Source of the DNA: Centrapalus pauciflorus
Taxonomy: Eukaryota > Streptophyta > Magnoliopsida > Asterales > Asteraceae
DNA length: 64,000 bases
Reading direction: 5' to 3'
NCBI GenBank assembly: GCA_020465985.1
Contig: JAANYP010006957.1
Coordinates: forward strand, 310,001-374,000
The position numbers and the translations under genes were made by a program. Positions within the stretch are counted from its first letter, which is position 1; each line of letters starts with the position of its first letter. Positions 1-13,959 of the stretch are shown one piece after another. Below the pieces are notes generated by a model. The model saw nothing but the letters and a program-made list of their open reading frames with translations. It was not told the DNA's origin and did not search any database.

Positions 1-159
1 TAAGGCGATGCATCACGCGGGATTTTCATGCATCATGCGAGAAATTTGATGCATCACGCAGGATTTTGATGCATAACGCGGGGAATTTGATGTATTTGTG
101 GTGGTGCAGTGCGGTTTTCACAAGTTTTCAAGTGCATGGTAGTTTTCCATTGAACCCCT
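1..159. mobile_element. Partial GATGCAT-array MITE (right part)
   Basis: The first ~110 bases are direct repeats of a unit of about 20-22 bp built on GATGCATCACGCGG. They are followed by an end of the form TTTTCCATTGAACCCC and then TATATAAA. The same end and the same internal repeats occur at 1731-1896, 60092-60328 and 62069-62285. The left end lies outside the window. Confidence 0.6.
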
Positions 160-1232
<1,073 letters not shown>

Positions 1233-1347
1233 ATGAGATCCATTGTAAACAAGTTATCGTTGTGAACGTTTTGAACAAATAAAAAAAAACATATAATCAT
1301 TTATATATATCAACAAGTGTTTGTAACATGATTCTATGATTCAAAAG

Positions 1348-1700
1348 GTTCATAGAAGTGTCTACCACTTATTATGCAGCGCATCAGAAAGTATCAACTT
1401 TAAAAAATAATTTTTAAAAATTTTTTTATAAACATGTTTTAACTAACATTATATAGATCATATGTAAATTTCACATACATTCACATCTCCCAACTCCTTA
1501 AAAATGATATGAAAGTACACTTACATAAATTTGCATATATGTGAACGTATATTTATATGATGCATGATTTAATGCACTAAAAATGTGTGAATGTACGTGA
1601 AATTTATATATTATATGTGTAAACATGTTTATAAAAAAATTTTAAAAAAAATATTTTTAACAGTGGTACCTTCTGGTGCGCTGCGTAATAGTAGGTGTGT
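1348..1700. mobile_element. Foldback MITE, copy 1 (GCAGCGCATCAGAA family)
   Basis: The left arm starts near TACCACTTATTATGCAGCGC and runs into AAACATGTTTTAAC. The right arm is its imperfect reverse complement (CTTCTGGTGCGCTGCGTAATA), giving terminal inverted repeats of roughly 130 bp. The right tip is replaced by a (GT)n run and joins the GATGCAT element at 1731. A better-preserved copy lies at 61603-61967. No transposase is encoded. Confidence 0.75.
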
Positions 1701-1730
1701 GTGTGTGTGTATTCATGTTCAAGTGAGTAC

Positions 1731-1896
1731 CACAAATGTATCACAATTTCCGCGTGATTCATCGTTATTTCCACGTGATGCATCAAATTCTCGCGTGATG
1801 CATCGATTTTCAGTGATGCATTACGAGTTTCTAGCGATACATTGTGGTTCTCCAGGTTCTTCGATGCATAGAGGTTCTCCATTGAACTCACCCGCA
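1731..1896. mobile_element. GATGCAT-array MITE, copy 2, left end truncated
   Basis: It contains about four units like TTCCGCGTGATGCATCAAA and ends in GGTTCTCCATTGAACTCACCC followed by TATATAGG. The left terminal repeat seen in the copies at 60092 and 62069 is missing. It is joined to the tip of the foldback element at ACCACAAATG. Confidence 0.7.
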
Positions 1897-2822
1897 TGTA
1901 TATAGGTTTTCTCATTCCTTTCATCTTTTTATCACCTTTCTTTCATATTTATATTAAAATTCTTTCATCTTTTTTTCAACTTTATTGTTGATATATTTCA
2001 GTTTAGTCTAACATTGTTGGTATGTATTTTGATTTCAGCCTCACTTTTATAATACTTTCATCAGTGACATTTCTTGCTTTGATTAATGTATGCTTCAGTT
2101 TTTCATTCTTTATTTAGAAGTATTCTTTGATTTTTACAGTGAATCTTGTTAAAGTATTGTTAAAACTAGGTGATTTGTTCAAACTTGAATATTGATTATT
2201 GAATTGTGTAGCTATTTTGTTAATCGTGTTAATATGTGTTACTTGAATCTTAAATAATGTAGCTATTTTGTTACTTGAATCTTGTTATTGATATGATTTT
2301 AATGGATATCAATGTATTTGCATTAAAAAAAAAGATGATTATGTATTTCTCATTCAGATGGATTGTGATGTCATTTAATTTTGATTTTTATAAAAAATAT
2401 TACTATTATTTTGATGGTAAAAACATGTGCTATAAGAATTGATATAACACTTACGTAAAATTAATAAAAATAATAGAATCAGATAATTTATAAAAGAAAC
2501 ATGTTTAATTGAATTTTTTTTATCAGATCTCAATATTTTATTAGGATCACATTTCATGAATCAGACGTCAGACAGTTTACCTGTTAGGCAATCAGTCAGC
2601 AGTTACATCTACAATTCCTAAACTAGTAATTACCATTTAACTTGTATAACCATGGACACATTAATTATTATAATTATTCCCCGAATGCGCACACACATGG
2701 GGGTTTGGCATAGTTGAGGTTGAGGTTGAGGTATGCAGGTGGTAGTTGGCCGTAATTAAAACCAGTCGTCCTTATTGGTGAGTGTTAAGTTGCATTCCCT
2801 TATTAATAATCCACTCCCATCC
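1897..2822. other. Intergenic sequence upstream of the BURP gene
   Basis: AT-rich with no gene seen. The part near 2690-2770 is less AT-rich and probably belongs to the promoter of the gene starting at 2923. I see no diagnostic operator. Confidence 0.5.
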
Positions 2823-2828
2823 ATACAT

Positions 2829-2835
2829 TATAAAT
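2829..2835 (+). promoter_or_regulatory. TATA box of the BURP gene
   Basis: TATAAAT lies about 90 bp upstream of the chosen ATG, a normal spacing for a plant gene with a 5' leader of about 60 bases. Position and consensus are the only evidence. Confidence 0.5.
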
Positions 2836-2922
2836 TCGTACCCTTCCATCAATTCAAATTCAATTCAATTCAATTCATACATCATCAAATTCCTCGATTT
2901 CAGTTAGTTTCTCCCCAATCCA

Positions 2923-4337
2923 ATGAAGCTCACGACTATTTTTCACGTTTCTACACTACTTTTTGCTGTAAGTATATTTACACTTCCGAATCTACAACAA
3001 AATTTAATGATGATTATATTATATATGCATATATGGTACTGAAAGTTATAGTTTTCGTTTGTTTCGGTTAATTTTTGGATATCTGTTCGATCGATGTGTA
3101 ACGTTCGTGTGGTCTATCAGGTAGCACTTGCAGGAATCAGTCATGCAGTACTGACTCCTCAAGTTTACTGGAACTCTGTGTTGCCAAATACTCCGATGCC
3201 AAAATCAATCAAAGATCTTGTATACAATACCGGTTCGATTTTTCTTTATTTTGAATTTTCTTTAACTGTTTCTTGTTATTTGTACGTAACAAATTTTGAT
3301 GGAAATTAATAAACTTCTTGTTGTTGACTGATTAATTTGCAGAATGGAGTGAAGAGAAGAGCACTACAGTCGGAGTTGGGAAAGGCGGTGTACACGTAGA
3401 CACCGGAAAACCAGGGAAACGAACAAATGTAGGTGTTGGAAAAGGCGGCGTGGCTGTTAATACTGGTACACCTAAGAAAGGAACGAATGTCGGGGTTGGA
3501 AAAGGAGGCGTAGCAGTGCATACCGGAAAACCAGGAAAACGGACGGATGTTGGTGTTGGAAAAGGTGGTGTGTCAGTGAACACGGGCCACAAGGGGAAGC
3601 CGGTCGTCGTCAAAGTACATCCAGGGTATAGTCCATTCCTTTACAATTACGCTGCCTCCGAGGATCAGCTCAAGGATAGCCCAAACGTCGCCTTGTTCTT
3701 CACGGAAAAAGACCTACATCAAGGCACAGAAATGAAGTTACATTTCACCAAAGACGAAAACCAAAAAGCTAAGTTTTTACCTCGTCAAGTAGCCGATTCG
3801 ATACCCTTTTCATCAAACAAACTTCCTGAAATCTACAACCAATTCTCGGTTAAACCCGACTCACTGGAAGCTGAGATCATGAAACAAACACTTATTGAAT
3901 GTGAGAGCAAGGGAATCGAAGGTGAGGAAAAATACTGTGCGACTTCGTTAGAGTCCATGATCGATTTCAGCACTAGCAAATTAGGGAAAAAAGTAAAAGC
4001 GGTATCGACAGAGGTAAATGCAAAGAAAAGTTCCCCGTTACAAAAGTACAAAATCAACGGATTCAAGAAACTCGCGGCAAACAAAGCCGTGGTGTGCCAT
4101 AAGCAAAAGTATATGTTTGCTGTGTTTTATTGCCACAAAACAGAGAGCACGAAAGCATACGCGGTGTCTTTGGTGGGCACGGATGGTACCGAAGCAAAAG
4201 CGGTGGCGGTGTGCCATACGGACACAGCAAAATGGAACCCGAAACATTTGGCGTTTCAAGTGCTTAAAGTGAAACCAGGAACGATTCCAATATGCCATTT
4301 CTTACCTGAAGATCATGTTGTTTGGGTTCCATATTAA
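2923..4337 (+). CDS. RD22: RD22-like BURP-domain protein
   Basis: Exons 2923-2967, 3121-3232 and 3343-4337 join in frame through GT-AG introns to give 383 residues. Residues 1-24 are a hydrophobic signal peptide ending ISHA, so the protein should enter the secretory pathway toward the cell wall or apoplast. A short BURP-type N-terminal block follows (VYWNSVLPNTPMPKSIKDL). Next come four 20-residue repeats starting VGVGKGGV, typical of the RD22 subfamily. The C-terminal BURP domain runs from LFFTEKDL to the last residues VVWVPY. Its four Cys-His pairs are spaced exactly CH-X10-CH-X25-CH-X25-CH, the family signature. RD22 of Arabidopsis is induced by drought and abscisic acid; the biochemical role of BURP proteins is unsettled. 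The small first exon ends at the phase-0 donor GTAAGT, and only this ATG gives a signal peptide. The gene looks intact. Confidence 0.95.
3369..3608 (+). repeat. Coding minisatellite, 4 x 60 bp
   Basis: Four consecutive 60-bp units inside exon 3 of the BURP gene encode the 20-residue VGVGKGGV repeats. The period is exact, so unit gain or loss keeps the reading frame. Confidence 0.9.
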
Positions 4338-6704
<2,367 letters not shown>

Positions 6705-6707
6705 TAA

Positions 6708-7005
6708 GGGGCTGTTTGGTAGAGAGAATTGAGGGGGAGAATTGAGTTTTCTATTGTTTGGGAGAAATGGTATCAATTTTTGGGTGGAGAATTAAATTAT
6801 CTGGGAATTGTTTTAAATATGGAGAAATGCAATTCTCTCCATTTGGTGGAGAAATTGTGAGAATTGACTGCCTTGTGCCTAAGCCACCATTTCTTCTTTT
6901 TATTTCTCTCTTGATACCAAACAAGATACACAATTTCAATTCTCCACTATTTTCATTTCTCTCCAATTCCATTTCTCCTCATTTCTTTTCTCTATACCAA
7001 ATATA
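6708..7005. mobile_element. MITE with GGCTGTTTGGTA ends
   Basis: The left end GGGGCTGTTTGGTAGAGAGA and the right end TTTCTCTATACCAAATATAG are inverted relatives. Internal GGAGAATTG/CAATTCTCC words also pair across the middle. The open frames on both strands are shadows of this palindromic structure. Confidence 0.55.
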
Positions 7006-7078
7006 GAGTATGATAAAAGGTTTAATAAGATTTTTTGTTTTGTAATTTAATAAATTTCCGATCATATGTTATTTATTA

Positions 7079-7083
7079 ATTTT
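7079..7083. repeat. Target-site duplication (ATTTT), left copy
   Basis: ATTTT directly precedes the 5' LTR. The same five bases directly follow the 3' LTR at 13278-13282. Confidence 0.85.
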
Positions 7084-8972
7084 TGTAACATCCCAATTTT
7101 GAGATAATTGCGTGTAATTATTTTAGTGGATATTTAAATAATTATATTTTTTGTTGGACCAATGAGAACTCGATTAGTGGATTGATACGTGTCGGGTTGC
7201 GAGTTACGTGTCTCCGGGTTATAAATTTAGTGGATTAACTATATATTTGGGTTCGTGGAGTTAAATGGGTTAAAAGGGTATAATTTGTGAAAAAGTGATA
7301 TCGGGTCCGGATTCAGTGGGTTCGGGACCGGAAAAAGGATAAGACGTATATATGTGTGGATAAGTCTTGAGTTTCCTTCTTCCTTTTCATTTTCCCAATT
7401 CAGAAACCTAAAGTGTGTGTGTGAAGTGTGTGCGTTTGTTATCTTCCCAGCTGCAAGAAAGCTTCAAGATTCCATGCTTGAGTGTTGAAATTCATCTTTT
7501 GCTTCATTCTTGAATTTAGAGGTTGGCAAGGTAAGGATTTATGCATTGAACCTCTAATTGTTGTGATAATTGTCAAGGGTTTGTGGGTTTTGATTGTTTA
7601 AGTATTATAGTGAAGTTATATATGGATTTTGAGAAACTTTGGGGCTGAAAATCGAGTTGGGATGGGGATTTTATCCCTGGACAGAACCAGAGCAGCGAAG
7701 CAGGGAAGCTGGAGCAGCAGAAAGCGCGGCGCGCTCGGAGGGGAACCGCGGCGCGTTCGAGAGGCCAGAGGCTGGGGTTGGGCAGGTGCTGTTAGGAGCC
7801 GGGTTTGGGAGTTTTTGGGGTTGGATTTTATTTGAGATTGTTGAGTTGGGTTTGAATTAAGCTTCCGGGGTTCCGTTGGGTTTGTTTTGGGTCGGATATA
7901 TTGTGATTCGGGTTTTGATCGGTTTTTCGGGGTTTCGGTTGGGATTAATTATGGGGGTTTTGGAGTCGGGTTTCGTTTGGGATTTTCGAGCCGGGTTTTG
8001 ATCAGGCTTTCGGGTCGGTTATGAGTTGGATTATAGATTGTTATGTGTATCTTTTGAAATGAGTTTGTGCTAACGGTTGGGGATCCGTGTGATTTCAGGG
8101 ACGGGTCAGCGAGCCGAGCCGAGTCAGAGATTTCGGGATTAGTGGATCAATCAGGTGAGTACCCGAGTTCTTTTCTAAACCGCGGGACTGTTTTCCGAGT
8201 CATGATTGTGCAGTTAGCTTTGTATATGTGTATATTGTGTATTGTGAATGAGACAGGGACGTGGGCGCCAGGTAAGATTCTATTTCCCACATATGTGATA
8301 TATGTGTGCATGAGATGAGATCTAGTCCGGGGGTCCGTGATGAGTTCCATACGGACGGTGATTCGCGATGTGAGATCGCGTGGGTTGACTGTCCCTAACA
8401 GTCCTTGGAGCGTGTATACACGGCAGGGCCTGTAGCCGGTTCGCGCCCGTGCTACAGGGTTGTGGCTAACCACCGGTGCGCACGGTCGTTAGCTGGGGAG
8501 GAGTCCCCTTCAGTGATATTGTGTGCAGGGCTTCGGATCTCATGCTGAGTGTTCATTCCTGCTTTATACTGCTGATTGCCAGAGACAGAGATTGAGCTTG
8601 TGTTGTGTGTATGTGCTACGTGTTCGCATGCTATGTGTTTACTGTGCAGAGTCTAACCCTCGAGTACTCACGAGCTTTCGAGCTTACGTATTCGAGTCTT
8701 CCGTGTTCAGGGTTTCAGTGAAGGGTTCAGTAGCTGTGCTTGTAGATCTGGGAGCAGGGATTATCTGGAAGGCTTTGTGCTAGTTTCGTGTAGCGATCTG
8801 TACAGTTCAGCTTATGTGATTAGTGGATTATATGTTAACAGTGTTTATGTAAAAGTTTTAAATTATCAGTGAATTCTGTTTATCCTGTGACATGTGTTTA
8901 ATAGAGCATTGTGATGCTGCCACCTGTGTATTGTAATGACGTGGCATTTCCGGGATCGGGGAGGGTGTTACA
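7084..8972 (+). repeat. 5' LTR
   Basis: TG...CA ends lie inside the inverted pair TGTAACA/TGTTACA. A TATATAT at 7347-7353 could be the TATA box of the element. The LTR also carries intron-like splice signals (AG|GTAAG near 7530, TTTCAG near 8098, CAG|GTGAGT near 8151). Confidence 0.93.
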
Positions 8973-8975
8973 GCA

Positions 8976-8987
8976 TGGTATCAGAGC
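8976..8987 (+). promoter_or_regulatory. Primer-binding site (initiator tRNA-Met type)
   Basis: TGGTATCAGAGC starts three bases after the 5' LTR. It is the standard plant retrotransposon match to the 3' end of initiator methionine tRNA. Confidence 0.9.
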
Positions 8988-9157
8988 TTGTGGTTTGAAG
9001 TCTGAGTATCAATTAGTGGATGCTTAACTTAAACCTTGTTTCGATCCATGGGGGATCCATTGCGATTAATTTTGGTGGAATTAACTAACCTGGCTTAGTG
9101 TATAACGTTGGGTGACCTATCTATGGTTCTCAATTGTTTTGGTTTGTGCAGATAGTT

Positions 9158-10498
9158 ATGGCAGATCAGGGCGAGGGATCCGGCGTGGGTAAGTTGCCAG
9201 AGGATGAGTTCATTCGCAAGTCAGAGAATCTGGGGGTATTGACAGAGTTTTACAGGCAGCAGAGAGAGAAGGAGCGGGAACAGGATCAGGGTATGGGACC
9301 ACGTGCTGGGGGTGGTCAGGATACGGGTACGGGTGCTTCTTCATCTATGTCTCGTCGAGGGGGTTCGTTTAAGGATTTCATGACCGGGAACCCGCCAGAG
9401 TTTAGAGGCGGGGGTGAGCCAGGGATGGCTATGGCATGGGAGCGTGAGGTGGAGGCTGCCTTTAGAGTTGCGCACGTGGAGCCGAGAGATATGGTCGGTT
9501 ATGCGACCTATCTGTTGAGGGGAGGGGCGTCACAGTGGTGGCAGTCTATAGAGTCAGCGATGACTTCTTCCGCGGCGTATGCGATGACGTGGGATCAGTT
9601 TAGAGCCATGTTCGAGCTGCAGTACATTCCTAGAGACGAGAGGCGGGAGATGGAGCGGCGATTCCTACATCTACAGCAGGGAGAGATGACGGTGCAGCAG
9701 TATGTAGACCGGTTCAATGAGTACTCCCAGTTTGCGACTCACCACATCGCCACCGAGCAGCGAAAGGTTGATGCATTCGTTGATGGACTGCGAGCTGACA
9801 TCAGAGAGTTCGTTGGGATGCACGAGATGCCTACATTTGCCAGAGCATTGGAGATGGCCCGCATAAGGGAGCGGGAGATAGCCAAGCAGAGGGAGGAGCC
9901 ATCTTCTCAGCGTCGACGTGCGAGGACTCCTGAGCGGTCCTCGAGAGATCGGAGGCATTCTAGAGACGATTCCAGGGAGCGACGTTCGGGTCAGAGTCCG
10001 AGAGATAGACGAGATAGAGACAGAGACAGAGACATGGAACAGAGGTTGAGTGGACCGGGGCGGAGCCAGCGATCAGATAGTCAGAGTCAGAGGCGGAGTT
10101 CGAGATATACAGAGCAGAGTCAGAGCAGCGAAGGGCAGAGGCCTCGAGATGGGGGCGATAGGGGAGACAGTTCAGCTGGAGATCGAGAGTGCTTGAGATG
10201 CAACCGTCACCATAGTGGGCCGTGCGTGCCTAGGTGTTATCGATGCGGCCAGTGTGGGCATGCTGCCGCCACGTGTACAGTTCCAGAGCCATTGTGCTTC
10301 CGTTGTGGGAGGCCGGGGCACAGGGTGCGAGACTGTCCAGAGCTGGGATCAGCGGTGCAGGGTGCGAGTTCCAGTGGGGCTAGAGTTGAGCCGTCGTCAT
10401 CCGGTCGTCATGACTCTCGGGCGCGGGGTCGGGTATTTCAGGCGACTACAGAGGCAGCTCGAGATGATGCTGATATGGTTTCGGGTATGTCTTTCTGA
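9158..10498 (+). CDS. Retrotransposon gag (capsid/nucleocapsid) protein
   Basis: This 446-residue protein starts at ATG GCA GAT; the open frame extends eight codons further upstream without another ATG. Residues ~80-200 are a Retrotrans_gag domain (PEFRGGGEP, the GASQWWQSIE helix, FRAMFELQYIP, QQGEMTVQQYVDRF). An Arg/Ser/Asp-rich linker follows. The end carries two classic CX2CX4HX4C zinc knuckles (starting CYRCGQCGH and CFRCGRPGH), preceded by a cysteine/histidine-rich CLRCNRHHSGPC. These proteins form the particle and package element RNA. The stop is followed by ~0.9 kb of non-coding internal sequence instead of pol. A TTTGTGCAG just upstream could be a splice acceptor for a leader intron. 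Confidence 0.92.
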   Translation: MADQGEGSGVGKLPEDEFIRKSENLGVLTEFYRQQREKEREQDQGMGPRAGGGQDTGTGASSSMSRRGGSFKDFMTGNPPEFRGGGEPGMAMAWEREVEAAFRVAHVEPRDMVGYATYLLRGGASQWWQSIESAMTSSAAYAMTWDQFRAMFELQYIPRDERREMERRFLHLQQGEMTVQQYVDRFNEYSQFATHHIATEQRKVDAFVDGLRADIREFVGMHEMPTFARALEMARIREREIAKQREEPSSQRRRARTPERSSRDRRHSRDDSRERRSGQSPRDRRDRDRDRDMEQRLSGPGRSQRSDSQSQRRSSRYTEQSQSSEGQRPRDGGDRGDSSAGDRECLRCNRHHSGPCVPRCYRCGQCGHAAATCTVPEPLCFRCGRPGHRVRDCPELGSAVQGASSSGARVEPSSSGRHDSRARGRVFQATTEAARDDADMVSGMSF

Positions 10499-11382
10499 GC
10501 TTGCTTTGAGTGTGTGTCAATTGTGGGGCAGGTCATTGGGTTATGTCTGCGATAAGTGTATGTGTTCTGTTACGTGTGACTGTTCTGTTATGTCTGTGAT
10601 TATGTGGCTCAGTGATAGAGATGTGGAAGGGTTGTGTATGGGTTATCAGAGTTCTGGGATTGGGCATTGTGCTATGTTAATGGATTAAGTCTGTTGAGTT
10701 ATGTGAATTATATGGGTAATTATTGCGAATATATTGCGAATGTGTCGTGATGTGCTAGTGGATTATCGTATTGATAGTGGATTTAAGCTCTTGTGTGTGT
10801 GTGCTATCCATATCTATGATATTGCGTATTATGAGATGCGTTTATCGGTTGTGGTGAAAAGAGTTGAGAATTTTGTTGTGATAGTGGATTAGTATATTGA
10901 GAGTGGATTTAATCTTTTTATGAGTTTAACCATGTTTATGAGCTTGCGTTTAGTGATTCGATGGAGATGTCTTTATGTGTTGTGTTAGTGGATAATCTAT
11001 ACAGAGTTATGCGGGTATGTGATGAGGGAGAGTGAAAATCGATGGATTGAGATGATATGTGAATCCGGTGGCTTATGAGGTAATGCCACGTGAAGACTCT
11101 GTGAATAGAGGATCTATCGGTTGCCGATATGTGAATTAAGGGGATTTAATTGAGCTATTAGTGGATTGTCTAATTGAGTTAAAGATTCGAGGGAGTCGAC
11201 TTGTTTTAAAAGTTGAAATAGAGACGTGTATTAGTGATGATTGTGCCAATCCGAGTTCAAATGCGAATTTATCAAGAGTTGTTGATGATGTCGAGAATTG
11301 TGAGTCAACATTTCGGGGATTTGATTTAGAGATGTGTAATTGCGAATGGGCTTGCGATAGATTCCGGGGACGGAATCTTTTT
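10499..11382 (+). other. Non-coding internal region of the TR-GAG element
   Basis: About 0.9 kb between gag and the polypurine tract, with no pol motifs. The word GTGGATT recurs several times (near 10750-11165). The small open frame at 11161-11415 runs into the LTR and has no family signature. Confidence 0.7.
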
Positions 11383-11394
11383 AAGAGGGGAGGA
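11383..11394 (+). promoter_or_regulatory. Polypurine tract
   Basis: AAGAGGGGAGGA lies directly before the 3' LTR, the expected primer site for plus-strand DNA synthesis. Confidence 0.85.
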
Positions 11395-11396
11395 TT

Positions 11397-13277
11397 TGTA
11401 ACATCCCAATTTTGAGATAATTGCGTGTAATTATTTTAGTGGATATTTAAATAATTATAATTTTTGTTGGACCAATGAGAACTCGATTAGTGGATTGATA
11501 CGTGTCGGGTTGCGAGTTACGTGTCTCCGGGTTATAAATTTAGTGGATTAACTATATATTTGGGTTCGTGGAGTTAAATGGGTTAAAAGGGTATAATTTG
11601 TGAAAAAGTGATATCGGGTCCGGATTTAGTGGGTTCGGGACCGGAAAAAGGATAAGACGTATATATGTGTGGATAAGTCTTGAGTTTCCTTCTTCCCTTT
11701 CATTTTCCCAATTCAGAAACCTAAAGTGTGTGTGTGAAGTGTGTGCGTTTGTTATCTTCCCAGCTGCAAGAAAGCTTCAAGATTCCATGCTTGAGTGTTG
11801 AAATTCATCTTTTGCTTCATTCTTGAATTTAGAGGTTGGCAAGGTAAGGATTTATGCATTGAACCTCTAATTGTTGTGATAATTGTCAAGGGTTTGTGGG
11901 TTTTGATTGTTTAAGTATTATAGTGAAGTTATATATGGATTTTGAGAAACTTTGGGGCTGAAAATCGAGTTGGGATGGGGATTTTATCCCTGGACAGAAC
12001 CAGAGCAGCGAAGCTGGAGCAGCAGAAAGCGCGGCGCGCTCGGAGGGGAACCGCGGCGCGTTCGAGAGGCCAGAGGCTGGGGTTGGGCAGGTGCTGTTAG
12101 GAGCCGGGTTTGGGAGTTTTTGGGGTTGGATTTTATTTGAGATTGTTGAGTTGGGTTTGAATTAAGCTTTCGGGGTTCCGTTGGGTTTGTTTTGGGTCGG
12201 ATATATTGTGATTCGGGTTTTGATCGGTTTTTCGGGGTTTCGGTTGGGATTAATTATGGGGGTTCTGGAGTCGGGTTTCGTTTGGGATTTTCGAGCCGGG
12301 TTTTGATCAGGCTTTCGGGTCGGTTATGAGTTGGATTATAGATTGTTATGTGTATCTTTTGAAATGAGTTTGTGCTAACGGTTGGGTATCCGTGTGATTT
12401 CAGGGACGGGTCAGCGAGCCGAGCCGAGTCAGAGATTTCGGGATTAGTGGATCGATCAGGTGAGTACCCGAGTTCTTTTCTAAACCGCGGGACTGTTTTC
12501 CGAGTCATGATTGTGCAGTTAGCTTTGTATATGTGTATATTGTGTATTGTGAATGAGACAGGGACGTGGGCGCCAGGTATGATTCTATTTCCCACATATG
12601 TGATATATGTGTGCATGAGATGAGATCTAGTCCGGGGGTCCGTGATGAGTTCCATACGGACGGTGATTCGCGATGTGAGATCGCGTGGGTTGACTGTCCC
12701 TAACAGTCCTTGGAGCGTGTATACACGGCAGGGCCTGTAGCCGGTTCGCGCCCGTGCTACAGGGTTGTGGCTAACCACCGGTGCGCACGGTCGTTAGCTG
12801 GGGAGGAGTCCCCTTCAGTGATATTGTGTGCAGGGCTTCGGATCTCATGCTGAGTGTTCATACCTGCTTTATACTGCTGATTGCCAGAGACAGAGATTGA
12901 GCTTGTGTTGTGTGTATGTGCTACGTGTTCGCATGCTATGTGTTTACTGTGCAGAGTCTAACCCTCGAGTACTCACGAGCTTTCGAGCTTACGTATTCGA
13001 GTCTTCCGTGTTCAGGGTTTCAGTGAAGGGTTCAGTAGCTGTGCTTGTAGATCTGGGAGCAGGGATTATCTGGAAGGCTTTGTGCTAGTTTCGTGTAGCG
13101 ATCTGTACAGTTCAGCTTATGTGATTAGTGGATTATATGTTAACAGTGTTTATGTAAAAGTATTAAATTATCAGTGAATTCTGTTTATCCTGTGACATGT
13201 GTTTAATAGAGCATTGCGATGCTGCCACCTGTGTATTGTAATGACGTGGCATTTCCGGGATCGGGGAGGGTGTTACA
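11397..13277 (+). repeat. 3' LTR
   Basis: Near-identical to the 5' LTR. It lacks an 8-bp stretch next to GCGAAG present in the 5' copy and is followed by the right ATTTT duplication. The open frames at 11952-13088 copy those of the 5' LTR and are not genes. Confidence 0.93.
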
Positions 13278-13314
13278 ATTTTAATTTTAGTAATCAAATC
13301 AATAATATGATACA

Positions 13315-13656
13315 ATGTTTAATATGAAAAAAAATCAACATGTTTTCATGTTTTTCGCGATTTAGTCCCTTCATGTTTTTTTACTAAGAAAGTCCTCAAG
13401 TTAGTGTTCTCAATCCGGTTTTCGAAAAAATTTTGTTTTTTTAACCCTAGCTTTTTTTAAAAAAAACCAACATGTATTCACTATCTTTTCCTTCGAAAAG
13501 TCAACAAACTTGAAGATTTTTTTTGAAAAAATAAAGAAAAATTCCAAAAATCACAAACAAAAATAGTACTTAAGAATATTATTGGTAAAAAATAATATGG
13601 AGGGAGTAAACCACAAAAACGTGAAAAAATATATTGATTTTTTTCATATTAAACCC
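13315..13656. mobile_element. Mutator-like MITE (GGGTTTAATATGAAAA family)
   Basis: About 340 bp with inverted ends (left GTTTAATATGAAAAAAA, right TTTTTTCATATTAAACCC). It is flanked by near-identical 9-bp duplications, TATGATACA at 13306 and TATGATAAA at 13657. The inner arms carry the paired words CGATTTAGTCCC and GGAGGGAGTAAA. Relatives are at 25054-25363 and 47492-47811. Confidence 0.75.
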
Positions 13657-13959
13657 TATGATAAATATAATAAATGTCTTATCATAAGTTTCGGCCTCTT
13701 ATCACTTATCTGTGTCAAACACTCTTGTCGGTAGCCATTTTGGATCAAGATTTCCAGGAAAGAAGAAATTGATCAACAAGATGCACATTTTGGTCAATAT
13801 CTTCAAAACCCTTTTTAAAATTTGTAATATATAGAGAGAAATACACAATCCTCTCTGCAGTTAAAACACCATCATTATAACTTTTTTTAAAAAAATAACC
13901 AAAAATACAATTTGAGGTTAGTCAAAGGGTCATAGTCGTCAAACCTGAGCAATAGAGGT

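Larger units (their letters stand above)
7084..13277 (+). mobile_element. TR-GAG-type LTR retrotransposon, complete, gag only
   Basis: A full element lies between 5-bp ATTTT duplications. LTRs are 7084-8972 (1889 bp) and 11397-13277 (1881 bp), both starting TGTAACA and ending TGTTACA. They differ by one 8-bp indel and about a dozen substitutions seen by eye, so the insertion is recent. The internal part is only ~2.4 kb. It holds a primer-binding site, one gag gene and a polypurine tract. No protease, reverse transcriptase, RNase H or integrase is present in any frame, so the element must borrow enzymes from an autonomous relative. This matches the plant TR-GAG class. The gag type points to a Ty3/Gypsy parent. 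Confidence 0.93.

Noticed and set aside
6758..7006. Overlapping frames on both strands at 6751-7006
   Set aside because: They come from the palindromic layout of a MITE.
7629..8783. Several small open frames in the 5' LTR, repeated at 11952-13088
   Set aside because: They duplicate with the LTR, shift frame across the 8-bp LTR indel and show no protein family pattern.
10215..10688. 157-codon frame overlapping the end of gag
   Set aside because: It is an out-of-frame shadow of the Arg/Cys-rich gag end running on into non-coding sequence.
11161..11415. 84-codon frame before the 3' LTR, considered as a pol remnant
   Set aside because: No protease, reverse transcriptase or integrase motif, and the frame runs into the polypurine tract and LTR.
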